A DNA stretch of 64,000 bases from Gillisia marina (GCF_000258765.1 NZ_AJLT01000024.1:1-64000), one strand, 5' to 3'. Counted from the first letter of the stretch, positions 48,874 through 58,798 are shown. The notes: generated by a model not told the origin, from the letters alone. Program-made: numbers and translations.

Positions 48874-48899
48874 AAAAGCCCCATTTTCGGGCTTTTTTT
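48874..48899 (+). terminator. Terminator of the hut unit
   Basis: AAAAGCCC / GGGCTTTT stem with loop CATTTTC, then a T run. Confidence 0.85.
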
Positions 48900-48928
48900 G
48901 ATTCAGAAAAATAATTAACTAAAATCAA

Positions 48929-49735
48929 TTGAAGATGAAAAGATCAATAATTGCGATATGCTGCTTGGGTGTATTGTTCACCTCTTGTAAAGATGAAGAG
49001 AAGAAGGACAAACAAATGGAAACTGAAGTTACTGCAGTTTCAGATCAAGAAAATGAAAAGAGAGTAACAGCTATAGAAATTGAACCAATCTCTCACGCTA
49101 CTGCCGTTATAAAATGGGAAGATGCTGTTATTTATACAGATCCTGTAGGTGGCGCCGATGCTTTTAAAGGAAAAGATGCTCCAAGTTTTGTGTTAATTAC
49201 CGATATTCATGGAGATCATATGGATGCTAAAACCTTGGAAGCTCTTAAATTAGGTGACACTAAAGTAATTGTACCACAGGCTGTGAAGGAGAAATTACCA
49301 AAAGAAATGGAAGCAAATTTAATGGTCATGAACAATGGTGATACTAAAGAAATTATGGGATTCTCTGTTAAAGCAGTTCCTATGTATAATTTACCTGAAG
49401 CCAAAGATGCAATGCATACCAAGGGAAGAGGAAATGGGTATGTAGTAGAGAAAGATGGGCAACGACTTTATATCTCTGGAGATACCGAAGATATTCCTGA
49501 AATGAGAGACCTAGAAAATATAGATGTTGCATTGGTTTGCATGAATTTACCTTACACTATGACCGTAGAAGATGCTGCCGATGGCGTTTTAGCTTTCGCT
49601 CCTAAAAAAGTTTATCCTTACCACTACAGAGGAAAAGATGGACTTTCAGATGTTTCCAAATTTAAAGAATTGGTGAATAAGGGAAATAAGGAGATTGAAG
49701 TGGCGCAGTTGAATTGGTATCCTGAAATGAAATAA
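48929..49735 (+). CDS. Metallo-beta-lactamase-fold lipoprotein (UlaG-like)
   Basis: A 268-residue lipoprotein (lipobox L-F-T-S-C, Cys about 20). The metal motif is I-T-D-I-H-G-D-H-M-D (H-x-D-H region), preceded by H-A-T-A-V-I-K-W and followed by I-S-G-D-T-E-D and Y-P-Y-H-Y. UlaG-type enzymes hydrolyse lactones or phosphodiesters; the substrate is unknown. ATG at 48935 (codon 3) is an equally possible start. Confidence 0.9.
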   Translation: MKMKRSIIAICCLGVLFTSCKDEEKKDKQMETEVTAVSDQENEKRVTAIEIEPISHATAVIKWEDAVIYTDPVGGADAFKGKDAPSFVLITDIHGDHMDAKTLEALKLGDTKVIVPQAVKEKLPKEMEANLMVMNNGDTKEIMGFSVKAVPMYNLPEAKDAMHTKGRGNGYVVEKDGQRLYISGDTEDIPEMRDLENIDVALVCMNLPYTMTVEDAADGVLAFAPKKVYPYHYRGKDGLSDVSKFKELVNKGNKEIEVAQLNWYPEMK

Positions 49736-49745
49736 TTTCTCAAAT

Positions 49746-50129
49746 CTATTCTGAAAATAGATGCTGATACGATTTAAAAATTAGGAAAACCCATAATAAA
49801 AGGATGAAAAATGCAACAATCCAGTTGTTCTTTTTCATCCTTTTTGGATTTTTAAGAGCTTCTTCCCTAGCCGCAGCCATTACATTTTGAGGAATTAGCT
49901 TTATAGAAGCCGTTATTAATAATGGCACCAAAATAAGATCATCAACTATTCCTAATACAGGAATAAAATCTGGAAAAAGATCTATAGGGCTTAATAAATA
50001 TCCAACCGTTAATCCAATAAGTAATTTAGCTGTCCATGGAGTTCGAGGATCGCTATAGGCAATTGCTAAAACCTGAATCTCATTTTTGAGCTTTTTAACT
50101 TTAGATTTAAGATTATCTAGAAAATTCAA
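49746..50129 (-). CDS. DUF1232 (YkvA-like) membrane protein
   Basis: A 127-residue protein whose core P-W-T-A-K-L-L-I-G-L-T-V-G-Y-L-L-S-P-I-D-L-F-P-D-F is the DUF1232 signature, with a second membrane segment at the C-terminus. Function unknown. It converges with the metallo-hydrolase gene. Confidence 0.88.
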   Translation of the reverse strand: MNFLDNLKSKVKKLKNEIQVLAIAYSDPRTPWTAKLLIGLTVGYLLSPIDLFPDFIPVLGIVDDLILVPLLITASIKLIPQNVMAAAREEALKNPKRMKKNNWIVAFFILLLWVFLIFKSYQHLFSE

Positions 50130-50150
50130 GTTTAAATAATTTAAGAATTT

Positions 50151-50262
50151 GTCATCCCGACGACAGGAGGGATCTCATAGTAAAGAGATTATGCTTCATC
50201 GAGATCCTTCGACAAGCTCAGGATGACAATTCATGGTCATCCTGAATTTATTTCAGGATCTA
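50151..50262. repeat. Cluster of dispersed intergenic repeats
   Basis: It has GTCATCCCGACGACAGGAGG with GATCT, an inverted copy at about 50201-50227 (GAGATCCTTCGACAAGCTCA), and a third copy with the TCCTGAA / TTCAGGA stem at 50239-50258. The density is the highest in the window. Confidence 0.7.
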
Positions 50263-50345
50263 AAGTTGAGCATACCTATTAGAAACTGAAACAATGCCGA
50301 TAGCTATTGGAAAAACTTGACTGCTTTTACAGAACTTTTTAAAAA

Positions 50346-51620
50346 TTATCCATTAAAAAGTGGCAAATCCTGCATCATATCAAGAACCTCAGCTTCAACT
50401 TTTATAAGTTCGGCATCATCTTCAAAATTGGTGATCACACGATCTATAAGATCTACGATCTTAGCCATATCATCCTCTTTAAGTCCGCGGGTAGTAACTG
50501 CAGGGGTTCCAACACGAATTCCAGAGGTCACAAATGGAGACTTATCATCAAAAGGCACCATATTTTTATTTACAGTAATCTCAGCCATTCCTAATGCTTC
50601 CTCTGCTTGCTTTCCGGTAATGTTCTTATTTCTAAGATCTATTAACATCATGTGATTATCTGTTCCTCCGGAGATCACCTTATAATCCTTAGCAACAAAT
50701 GCTTCAGCCAACGCCTTGGCATTTTTCTTAACCTGAACCATATAATGAAGAAATTCATCAGTTAAAGCCTCTCCAAATGCAACTGCTTTTGCTGCTATAA
50801 TATGCTCCAAAGGTCCACCTTGATTTCCAGGAAAAACTCCACTATCTAAAAGCGTAGACATTTTCTTAAGATTCCCGTTTTTCAATTTTAATCCGAAAGG
50901 ATTATCAAAATCTTTCCCCATCATGATAATTCCACCTCGTGGTCCACGTAAGGTTTTATGGGTAGTAGAAGTTACTACATGACAATGCGGTAATGGATCG
51001 CCCAAGAGACCTTTTGCTATTAAGCCTGCCGGGTGTGCGATATCTGCAAATAAAATTGCACCAACGCTATCTGCTATTTCTCTAAATCTTTTGTAATCTA
51101 TTTCTCTTGAATATGCTGAAGCTCCAGCAATAATCATTTTTGGTTTTTCTCTTTCAGCAATCTCAGCAACTGCATCGTAATCTATTAAACCTGTTTCTTT
51201 ATCTACTCCATAAAAAACAGGAGTGTATAATCTCCCAGAAAAATTAACCGGAGAGCCATGTGTTAAATGACCTCCATGAGAAAGATCGAAGCCAAGAAAT
51301 TTATCTCCCGGTTGCATACATGCATGAAAAACCGCAGTATTTGCCTGAGAACCGGAATGTGGCTGCACATTGGCATATTCAGCATTAAATAGTTCTTTTA
51401 ATCGCTCTATGGCTAAGGTTTCCACTTCATCTACGATCTCACAACCTCCATAATATCTTTTTCCCGGATAGCCTTCAGCATATTTGTTTGTTAGTACAGA
51501 TCCGGCTGCTTGAAGCACCTGATCACTCACAAAATTCTCACTAGCAATTAGTTCTAAACCGTTTATTTGACGGTTTCTTTCAGCTTCTATCAGATCAAAA
51601 ATTTGTGTATCTTGTTGCAT
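50346..51620 (-). CDS. glyA: Serine hydroxymethyltransferase
   Basis: Interconverts serine and glycine using tetrahydrofolate. PLP lysine in [13 protein letters not shown] (about 226); start region [10 protein letters not shown] and [11 protein letters not shown]. At 424 residues it is full length. It stands alone, with repeats downstream. Confidence 0.98.
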   Translation of the reverse strand: MQQDTQIFDLIEAERNRQINGLELIASENFVSDQVLQAAGSVLTNKYAEGYPGKRYYGGCEIVDEVETLAIERLKELFNAEYANVQPHSGSQANTAVFHACMQPGDKFLGFDLSHGGHLTHGSPVNFSGRLYTPVFYGVDKETGLIDYDAVAEIAEREKPKMIIAGASAYSREIDYKRFREIADSVGAILFADIAHPAGLIAKGLLGDPLPHCHVVTSTTHKTLRGPRGGIIMMGKDFDNPFGLKLKNGNLKKMSTLLDSGVFPGNQGGPLEHIIAAKAVAFGEALTDEFLHYMVQVKKNAKALAEAFVAKDYKVISGGTDNHMMLIDLRNKNITGKQAEEALGMAEITVNKNMVPFDDKSPFVTSGIRVGTPAVTTRGLKEDDMAKIVDLIDRVITNFEDDAELIKVEAEVLDMMQDLPLFNG

Positions 51621-51729
51621 GTTAAATTTTTACGTTAAATATTCCTCAAAAGTAATAATTCCAATCGGTTAATTGCTGGAAAATAATAACTTTGAAATCA
51701 ATACATTTAAGAATAAAACAAAATAACAT

Positions 51730-53025
51730 ATGCCTATTACAGCAAATGATCCTAAAAGAAAAACCTGGCTGGACATACCAAATAACACAGATTTTCCAAT
51801 TCAAAATATCCCTTTCGGAGTTTTTTTAACAAGAGATGATGTGGTTACTATTGGAACCAGAATTGGTGACTATGCCATTGATCTAGGCGCCCTACATCAA
51901 TTAGGATATTTTGACGAAATTCCACTTACAGATGACATTTTTCTTCAAGATACTTTAAACGACTTTATATCTGATGGTAAAAAGACTTGGCGTTTGGTAA
52001 GAAACCGTATCGCCGATATTTTTGATGCCAAAAATCCACAACTTAAAGATAATCAAGACCACCGAAATACAGTACTTTTTACTTTAAATGAAGTTGAAAT
52101 GCAATTACCCGTGCAAGTGGGTGATTACACCGATTTCTATTCCAGTAAAGAGCATGCTACCAATGTTGGGACTATGTTTCGTGATCCAGACAATGCACTT
52201 TTACCAAACTGGTTGCACATTCCTGTAGGATACCATGGAAGAAGTTCTTCTATAATCCCTAGCGGAATTCCGGTGCATAGACCACAAGGACAAAAAATGC
52301 CAAATGGTGCTACAGAACCTGTTTTTGGACCTTCAAGATTGGTTGATTTCGAATTAGAAATGGCTTTCATTACAACCGATGGAAACCCTCTAGGTGAGCC
52401 AATTCCTATAGACGAGGCTGAAGACTATATTTTTGGAATGGTTTTGTTTAACGATTGGAGCGCCAGAGATATTCAAAAATGGGAATACGTGCCACTTGGG
52501 CCATTCTTAGCAAAGAATTTTGCTTCCTCCATTTCTCCATGGATAGTAACTTTAGATGCCTTGGAACCGTTTAGAACTAAGGGGCCAGATCCAGAAAAAG
52601 AGTTGCTTCCATACCTTCAATTTAAAGGTAAAAAGAGCTTCGATATTAATCTGGAAGTCGCAATTCAACCGGAAGATAAAGAAGAAACAACGGTCTCTAA
52701 ATCCAATTTCAAATATATGTATTGGAATATGAGTCAACAATTGGCGCATCATACGGTTAATGGTTGCCCAATTAACTCCGGAGACATGATGGGTTCTGGT
52801 ACAATTTCAGGACCAACACCAGATTCTTACGGATCGATGCTAGAACTTTCTTGGAGAGGAAAAAAGCCTGTGAAATTAAATGATGGCAGTGAGCGTAAAT
52901 TTATAGAAGATAACGATACTGTGATTATGCGCGGTTATTGTGAAGGAAAAGATAGAAGGATTGGTTTTGGCGAAGTAAGCACTAAGCTTCTTCCGGTTTA
53001 TCAACCTCAAGCTAAGAAAAAATAA
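51730..53025 (+). CDS. fahA: Fumarylacetoacetase
   Basis: Last step of tyrosine degradation: hydrolyses fumarylacetoacetate. Catalytic His region R-D-P-D-N-A-L-L-P-N-W-L-H-I-P-V-G-Y-H-G-R; metal ligands in D-F-E-L-E-M-A-F and L-F-N-D-W-S-A-R-D-I. At 431 residues it is like eukaryotic and flavobacterial enzymes. A terminator follows. Confidence 0.96.
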   Translation: MPITANDPKRKTWLDIPNNTDFPIQNIPFGVFLTRDDVVTIGTRIGDYAIDLGALHQLGYFDEIPLTDDIFLQDTLNDFISDGKKTWRLVRNRIADIFDAKNPQLKDNQDHRNTVLFTLNEVEMQLPVQVGDYTDFYSSKEHATNVGTMFRDPDNALLPNWLHIPVGYHGRSSSIIPSGIPVHRPQGQKMPNGATEPVFGPSRLVDFELEMAFITTDGNPLGEPIPIDEAEDYIFGMVLFNDWSARDIQKWEYVPLGPFLAKNFASSISPWIVTLDALEPFRTKGPDPEKELLPYLQFKGKKSFDINLEVAIQPEDKEETTVSKSNFKYMYWNMSQQLAHHTVNGCPINSGDMMGSGTISGPTPDSYGSMLELSWRGKKPVKLNDGSERKFIEDNDTVIMRGYCEGKDRRIGFGEVSTKLLPVYQPQAKKK

Positions 53026-53046
53026 ATTTATTTATTTTATAATAAA

Positions 53047-53080
53047 AAATGCCTGTTAGGTTAAAACTTAACAGGCATTT
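53047..53080. terminator. Bidirectional terminator between fahA and the small protein gene
   Basis: A stem of at least 12 bp (AAATGCCTGTTA / TAACAGGCATTT) with a loop of about 8-10 bases. Confidence 0.85.
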
Positions 53081-53097
53081 AATTTTACTTCACAAAA

Positions 53098-53217
53098 TCA
53101 TCTTCTTGGATTCTGTGATTCTTTTCTTTGGTCCTCTTGCTTTTTAGGCTGATTTTTAGCGCCAGATTGCTGATTCCCTTTTTGATCTTTTTTCTGTGGA
53201 TCCTTTTGATTTGCCAT
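53098..53217 (-). CDS. 39-residue Lys/Gln-rich small protein
   Basis: A short frame, MANQKDPQKKDQKGNQQSGA and on to a final N-P-R-R, with no hydrophobic residues to speak of. Codon use is regular, a convergent terminator follows, and the start lies after an AT-rich leader, all in favour of a real gene. I do not recognise a family; the sequence suggests an intrinsically disordered, nucleic-acid- or stress-related protein. Real expression is unproven. Confidence 0.55.
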   Translation of the reverse strand: MANQKDPQKKDQKGNQQSGAKNQPKKQEDQRKESQNPRR

Positions 53218-53356
53218 GATACTATATTTAAATGGTTAATAAATAATAGTATGAAGATACATGCGCAACCCTTTATCTAATAATGATTTATAAGAATTTT
53301 AACCTTACTTATTAAATAATTACAAAAGAAAATTTTAAGAAATTTACGTGTTAAAA

Positions 53357-53755
53357 TTACACCGTACTTAATTTCTCTACATCTATCGCACTGTGAGAAG
53401 CATCATAAATAGCCTTCCCATCTTTAATTACTATTAATTGAGGGCTTTCATGCGGCACATTAAATCTTACTGCAATCTTATTGGAAATGTCTCTATAACT
53501 TAAAAGATCTAAAAAATATAATTTAACGGAGTCTGGCTCTAAATTATAATTTTGCTCAAATTGTCTTAAAACCATTCTGCTGATTCCACAAGTGGTAGAA
53601 TGTTTTAAAATTGCAATTGGCTGGTTGGATGAATCTTCAGCAATTTCTTCCAATGTTTCCTTTTTAGTTAACTGTATCCATGGAACAGATGGCTTTGCCG
53701 ATTTTGTATCGTCATTATCAGACTTGAACATTTTATCAAAAAATCCCATATTCAT
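53357..53755 (-). CDS. ytxJ: Bacilliredoxin BrxC/YtxJ-type
   Basis: A 132-residue thioredoxin-fold monothiol protein that acts with bacillithiol. The site is H-S-T-T-C-G-I-S (Cys about 56), without the second Cys of thioredoxin. N-P-F-type ends are absent, but the S-P-Q-L-I-V-I-K-D-G-K strand is typical. Together with bshB1 at 42495 it shows that bacillithiol is used here. It may start at the first or third codon (both Met). Confidence 0.92.
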   Translation of the reverse strand: MNMGFFDKMFKSDNDDTKSAKPSVPWIQLTKKETLEEIAEDSSNQPIAILKHSTTCGISRMVLRQFEQNYNLEPDSVKLYFLDLLSYRDISNKIAVRFNVPHESPQLIVIKDGKAIYDASHSAIDVEKLSTV

Positions 53756-53874
53756 TATAATTTAGTGTGCAAAAATAGGATTTCAAGTAATAAAATTCTC
53801 AATCCCGGTATTAAAATTTACCTAATGAAATTTTAAATAGCAATCCAAAGGCGTAACTTATCTATAATTAAAAC

Positions 53875-53887
53875 AGACAAAATGTCT
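53875..53887. promoter_or_regulatory. Inverted repeat upstream of clpB
   Basis: AGACA-AAA-TGTCT lies about 90 bases before the clpB ATG. It could be a regulator site for heat-shock control, but I know of no established factor to match it. Confidence 0.35.
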
Positions 53888-53977
53888 TATAAAACCCAGT
53901 GATAGCGGCCATTTTGACGGTGTTATCATGCTGGTGTATATTTTGTTATTTCAATTCTGTATTTAAAATTTCAACTT

Positions 53978-56584
53978 ATGAATTTCAATAATTTCACTAT
54001 AAAATCACAAGAGGCCATCCAGCAAGCGCAACAACTTGCTCAGGAATTAGGGCATCAACAAATAGAAAACGAACATATTTTTAATGCCATCACCTTGGTC
54101 GATGAAAATGTGACTCCCTTTCTACTTAAAAAATTAAATATCAATATTGGGTTATTTACTCAAATCTTAGATAAAACCTTAGAGAATTTTCCAAAAGTCT
54201 CAGGTGGAGAAACGATGCTTTCAAGAACCGCTTCTACCACTTTGAATGAAGCGAGCACGATTGCTAACAAAATGAAAGATGAATATGTTTCCATAGAGCA
54301 TCTTATTCTTGCCATTTTTAAATCTTCAAGTAAAGTTGCTCAGATTTTAAAAGATCAAGGGGCTTCGGAGAAAAACCTTAAATCGGCTATAGAAGAACTT
54401 AGAAAAGGAGACAGAGTAACTTCTCAAAGTGCAGAGGAAACTTATAATTCGCTTAATAAGTATGCTAAAAACCTCAATAAATTAGCCGAAGAAGGAAAAC
54501 TGGATCCGGTTATTGGAAGAGATGAAGAGATTAGACGGGTCCTTCAAATTTTATCTCGTAGAACAAAGAACAACCCGATGCTTGTTGGAGAACCGGGTGT
54601 TGGTAAAACGGCTATTGCTGAAGGATTAGCACATAGGATTATAGATGGAGATATTCCGGAAAATTTAAAAAATAAGCAGATCTTCTCATTGGATATGGGA
54701 GCACTTATTGCGGGAGCAAAGTATAAAGGAGAATTTGAAGAGCGCTTAAAAGCAGTGATCAAAGAAGTAACCGAAAGTGATGGGGACATCGTACTATTTA
54801 TAGACGAAATCCATACCCTTGTTGGTGCCGGTGGTGGACAGGGCGCTATGGATGCTGCAAACATCTTAAAACCAGCTTTAGCTCGTGGGGAATTAAGAGC
54901 GATTGGAGCAACAACTTTAGATGAATACCAGAAATATTTCGAAAAAGATAAGGCCTTAGAAAGACGTTTTCAAAAAGTGGTCGTAGATGAACCAGATACC
55001 GAAAGTGCAATTTCTATCCTTCGTGGAATCAAAGAAAAATATGAAACTCACCATAAAGTGCGTATTAAAGATGAAGCCATCATAGCCGCAGTAGAACTTT
55101 CTCAACGTTATATTACCAATAGATTTCTTCCGGATAAAGCGATTGATCTTATGGACGAAGCAGCTTCAAAAATTAGAATGGAGATCAATTCTAAACCCGA
55201 AGAGCTAGATGTATTGGATAGAAAGGTAACACAGTTGGAAATTGAAATTGAAGCTATAAAACGTGAAAATGATGAATCTAAGTTAAAAACCTTAACCGTA
55301 GAACTGGCAAACCTTAAGGAAGAACGCAACGAATTACATGCGAGATGGAAAAACGAAAAAGAGGTTGTAGATAATATTCAATCGGCTAAATCTGATATCG
55401 AGCAATTTAAATTGGAGGCAGAACGAGCTGAACGCGATGGGGATTACGGAAAAGTTGCAGAGATACGATATGGTAAAATTAAAGAGGCTCAGGAAAAATT
55501 AGAATTACTACAAAAACAGGTTGAAGAAAATCAGGATAGTAAAACACTCATTAAAGAGGAAGTAACTTACGAGGACATTGCCGAGGTTGTAGCAAAATGG
55601 ACCGGTGTACCTGTAACTAAAATGTTGCAAAGCGAACGAGAAAAATTGTTGAAACTTGAAGATGAATTACACAAAAGAGTAGTTGGTCAAGAAGAAGCTA
55701 TTCAGGCCGTGAGTGATGCAGTTCGAAGAAGTCGAGCCGGTTTACAAGATCAGAAAAAACCAATCGGAACGTTCTTATTCCTAGGTACTACCGGTGTTGG
55801 TAAAACCGAATTAGCGAAAGCCCTTGCAGAATACCTTTTTGATGACGAAGCTGCGATGACTCGAATAGATATGAGTGAGTATCAAGAACGTCATGCAGTT
55901 AGCAGATTAGTTGGAGCACCTCCGGGATATGTTGGTTATGATGAGGGCGGGCAACTTACCGAAGCCGTTAGAAGAAAACCTTATTCTGTAATCCTTTTAG
56001 ATGAAATTGAAAAAGCGCATCCGGACACCTTTAATATTCTTCTTCAAGTTTTAGACGAAGGAAGGCTAACAGATAATAAAGGACGTTTAGCAGATTTTAA
56101 GAATACCATTATCATTATGACCTCCAATATGGGTTCTAGTATAATTCAGGAGAAATTTGAAACGGTTAAAGATTTAGATACCGCTATGGAAAGTGCAAAA
56201 GTGGAAGTTCTAGGTTTACTTAAACAAACGGTTAGACCAGAATTTATTAATAGAATAGATGATATCATTCTATTTACTCCACTAAACAAAAAAGATATTT
56301 TAAAAATTGTTGGACTTCAGTTAAAAGGATTGAAAAAGATGCTGTCTAAACAAGGAATCGTTTTAGATGCCACCAATGAAGCATTAACATTTCTTTCCAA
56401 ACAAGGTTTTGACCCTCAATATGGCGCGAGACCCGTGAAGAGGGTATTGCAAAGAGAGGTTTTAAATAAACTTTCTAAAGAAATTCTTTCCGGAAAAGTT
56501 AAAACCGATAGCATTATTTTATTGGATGAATTTGATGACACATTAGTTTTTAGAAATCAGGAAGAACTCGCAAAGAAAGAGTAA
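53978..56584 (+). CDS. clpB: Disaggregase ClpB
   Basis: A hexameric AAA+ chaperone that rescues aggregated proteins with DnaK. N-domain (1-145); AAA-1 Walker A G-E-P-G-V-G-K-T-A; middle coiled-coil domain (about 410-520); AAA-2 Walker A G-T-T-G-V-G-K-T-E and I-L-L-D-E-I-E-K-A-H. At 868 residues it has the full ClpB length, and the middle domain separates it from ClpA/C. Confidence 0.98.
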   Translation: MNFNNFTIKSQEAIQQAQQLAQELGHQQIENEHIFNAITLVDENVTPFLLKKLNINIGLFTQILDKTLENFPKVSGGETMLSRTASTTLNEASTIANKMKDEYVSIEHLILAIFKSSSKVAQILKDQGASEKNLKSAIEELRKGDRVTSQSAEETYNSLNKYAKNLNKLAEEGKLDPVIGRDEEIRRVLQILSRRTKNNPMLVGEPGVGKTAIAEGLAHRIIDGDIPENLKNKQIFSLDMGALIAGAKYKGEFEERLKAVIKEVTESDGDIVLFIDEIHTLVGAGGGQGAMDAANILKPALARGELRAIGATTLDEYQKYFEKDKALERRFQKVVVDEPDTESAISILRGIKEKYETHHKVRIKDEAIIAAVELSQRYITNRFLPDKAIDLMDEAASKIRMEINSKPEELDVLDRKVTQLEIEIEAIKRENDESKLKTLTVELANLKEERNELHARWKNEKEVVDNIQSAKSDIEQFKLEAERAERDGDYGKVAEIRYGKIKEAQEKLELLQKQVEENQDSKTLIKEEVTYEDIAEVVAKWTGVPVTKMLQSEREKLLKLEDELHKRVVGQEEAIQAVSDAVRRSRAGLQDQKKPIGTFLFLGTTGVGKTELAKALAEYLFDDEAAMTRIDMSEYQERHAVSRLVGAPPGYVGYDEGGQLTEAVRRKPYSVILLDEIEKAHPDTFNILLQVLDEGRLTDNKGRLADFKNTIIIMTSNMGSSIIQEKFETVKDLDTAMESAKVEVLGLLKQTVRPEFINRIDDIILFTPLNKKDILKIVGLQLKGLKKMLSKQGIVLDATNEALTFLSKQGFDPQYGARPVKRVLQREVLNKLSKEILSGKVKTDSIILLDEFDDTLVFRNQEELAKKE

Positions 56585-56587
56585 TAA

Positions 56588-56623
56588 AAAAAAAGGCTGC
56601 TTAGTTTCCTAAGTAGCCCTTTT
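56588..56623. terminator. Terminator between clpB and csbD-like gene
   Basis: GGCTGCTTAG / CTAAGTAGCC stem (one G-T pair) with a short loop, flanked by A and T runs. Confidence 0.75.
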
Positions 56624-56644
56624 CAATAAGCGGAGATCTATCAT

Positions 56645-56830
56645 CTACCACTTATCTATTTCATCCTTTAATTCTTCTTTGGTTTTACCCGTTTTTTCTT
56701 GCAAACGGCCCATCATTTCGTCAAACTTTCCTTCTGAATATTCTAAATCATCATCGGTAAGTTTACCATATTTTTGTTTGAATTTACCTTTAACCTGTTT
56801 CCATTTTCCTTCAATCTGGTCATTATTCAT
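56645..56830 (-). CDS. CsbD-family stress protein
   Basis: A 61-residue hydrophilic protein with the family opening M-N-N-D-Q-I-E-G-K-W-K-Q-V-K-G-K-F-K and a G-K-L-T-D-D-D-L repeat-like unit. CsbD proteins are general-stress induced; no activity is known. Confidence 0.93.
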   Translation of the reverse strand: MNNDQIEGKWKQVKGKFKQKYGKLTDDDLEYSEGKFDEMMGRLQEKTGKTKEELKDEIDKW

Positions 56831-56946
56831 AATACTGGTTTTTTAGTTAATAATACCCAAATCTAAGATTTACTATTTCCGAAATGTGTCAATAAACTCC
56901 TATTATTATCTTAAGGATTTGTTATTTTTACTTTTCAGTCTAATAA

Positions 56947-58044
56947 ATGAAAAAAATAAGCCTCCTCTTCTTAAGCCTATGTTTTATGGGCTGCGGAACT
57001 TCCAAAAAGATTTTTACAGATTCTATTGAACTCCGATTTTTGGACGATTATATTATAGAAAATGATCTGATGATTGGAGGAACCAAGGTTGGTGGCCTTT
57101 CCGGCATAGATTATAAAGACGGTACTTATTATATTGCATGTGATCATCCCGGGGATCCTAGATTTTATAGGTCAGAAATTATAATCAATCAAAATAAAAT
57201 TGATACAGTTCTTTTTTCTGAAGTAATAAAACTGGATAGGACTTCAAGTTTTTTGAAAGCAAATACTTTGGATTTAGAGGCGATAAGGATCGATAGTAAT
57301 TCAGGAAATATTGTGCTCACCAGTGAAGGAGCCATAAAACAGAATCAAAAACCATCTATTTTCTATGTAGATTCACAAGGGAGTCTTCTTAAGAATTTCA
57401 GCCTTCCGGAATATTTTACATCTACTGGAATTCAGCAACCAAGAAATAATGGTGTTTTTGAAGGCCTTACCAAAGACTTCAACAACGAAGGTTTTTGGGC
57501 AGGAATGGAACTTCCACTTACCAAAGATGGCTCTAAGCCAAAGCTATTCCCAACCAAATCTCCCATAAGAATTACACATTTCAACAAGAATTCTGGAGAA
57601 GCCGATGATCAATTTGTTATTTCTCTAGGAAACATTTCCAAAATTCCATGGATGTATTTTGCCGTAAATGGACTTACCGAATTAATCCAATATGCACCGC
57701 ATAAATTTTTGGTATTGGAAAGAGCATTCTCTGCAGGTCATGGCAGCTATGGAAATACGGTTCGGATTTTCGATGTAAATTCTAAAAATGCTTCGAACAC
57801 TTTGAAAATTCAAAACCTTAGAAAAGAAAAATACATTAAAGCCACCAAGCAACTTGTATTCGATTTTAAATCGGTGAAAAAGAAGTTAACCGATGGCATT
57901 ATAGATAATGTTGAGGGAATGACATTTGGGCCCGATCTTCCAAATGGGAACAAAACTTTAATTTTAATTTCAGATAACAATTTTAATTCCTTGGGAAAAC
58001 AACTGAATCAAGTAATTTTGATGGAAGTCATCATAAAACAATAA
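56947..58044 (+). CDS. Esterase-like phytase-family lipoprotein
   Basis: A 365-residue lipoprotein (lipobox C-F-M-G-C, Cys about 16). The body fits the esterase-like phytase (PF13449) beta-propeller, with G-G-L-S-G-I-D-Y-K-D-G-T-Y-Y and N-G-V-F-E-G-L-T-K-D; the second half ends N-V-E-G-M-T-F-G-P. Activity is inferred from the family only. The 5' run of 7 A is in frame. Confidence 0.85.
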   Translation: MKKISLLFLSLCFMGCGTSKKIFTDSIELRFLDDYIIENDLMIGGTKVGGLSGIDYKDGTYYIACDHPGDPRFYRSEIIINQNKIDTVLFSEVIKLDRTSSFLKANTLDLEAIRIDSNSGNIVLTSEGAIKQNQKPSIFYVDSQGSLLKNFSLPEYFTSTGIQQPRNNGVFEGLTKDFNNEGFWAGMELPLTKDGSKPKLFPTKSPIRITHFNKNSGEADDQFVISLGNISKIPWMYFAVNGLTELIQYAPHKFLVLERAFSAGHGSYGNTVRIFDVNSKNASNTLKIQNLRKEKYIKATKQLVFDFKSVKKKLTDGIIDNVEGMTFGPDLPNGNKTLILISDNNFNSLGKQLNQVILMEVIIKQ

Positions 58045-58079
58045 ATTTATATACGTTTTTATCATAAATAAGTTATTTC

Positions 58080-58162
58080 GTCACCCTTAATTTATTTCAG
58101 GGTCTTAATTGATAATATTGATTTACAAATATTTGAGATTCTGAAACTCCCGAAGCGTCGGG
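58080..58162. repeat. Dispersed repeat copy plus CCCGA hairpin
   Basis: It contains GTCACCCTTAATTTATTTCA (58080-58099) with GGGTCT, and a CCCGA-AGCG-TCGGG hairpin at 58149-58162. Both fit the intergenic family. Confidence 0.55.
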
Positions 58163-58218
58163 ACAGAAGGACAAGCTTTATCGGTTTATGATTTATATGG
58201 ACTAACAAATAATAAATT

Positions 58219-58743
58219 ATGAAAAGTATAGCAATCATCCTCACAATCGTTCTTTCCACCTTCAATACTAACCCGTCAGAAAAAACTGAAACTGAAAATC
58301 ATAATGAGATAACTACTTATTATTTAATTCGGCATGCAGAGAAAGACAGAAGCAATGCTACCGAAAGAGATCCTAGGTTAAATGATACAGGTATCCAAAG
58401 AGCCGAAAATTGGGCTCAGGTTTTTAAAGATATTCCATTCGATATGGTTTATAGCACAAACTACAAACGTACTCAGGCAACCGCTCAGCCAACAGCAACT
58501 TCAAAAGGATTGGAAATTCATAACTACGACCCTAGAGCGATGTACAATGAGACATTTCAAAAGGAAACTAAAGGAAAAACAGTTTTAGTGGTTGGGCATA
58601 GCAATACCACACCAGAATTCGCAAACGCCATCTTAAAAGAGAATAAATACGAGCATCTATCGGACAGTGAAAATGGTGCTTTATTTTTTCTAACTGTAAA
58701 TTTAGATGGTTCCGTAAGCTCTCAGGTTTTGTATGTCAACTAA
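58219..58743 (+). CDS. Secreted histidine-phosphatase-family protein
   Basis: A 174-residue phosphoglycerate-mutase-fold protein with a short signal (about 1-18). The catalytic R-H-A-E-K is in Y-Y-L-I-R-H-A-E-K-D, and the second His is in V-V-G-H-S-N-T. The substrate is unknown. Confidence 0.92.
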   Translation: MKSIAIILTIVLSTFNTNPSEKTETENHNEITTYYLIRHAEKDRSNATERDPRLNDTGIQRAENWAQVFKDIPFDMVYSTNYKRTQATAQPTATSKGLEIHNYDPRAMYNETFQKETKGKTVLVVGHSNTTPEFANAILKENKYEHLSDSENGALFFLTVNLDGSVSSQVLYVN

Positions 58744-58798
58744 ATCCATCTTTTAGCTGACTTCATTTTTTGCTAGTGAAGTCAACGCACAATTATAG

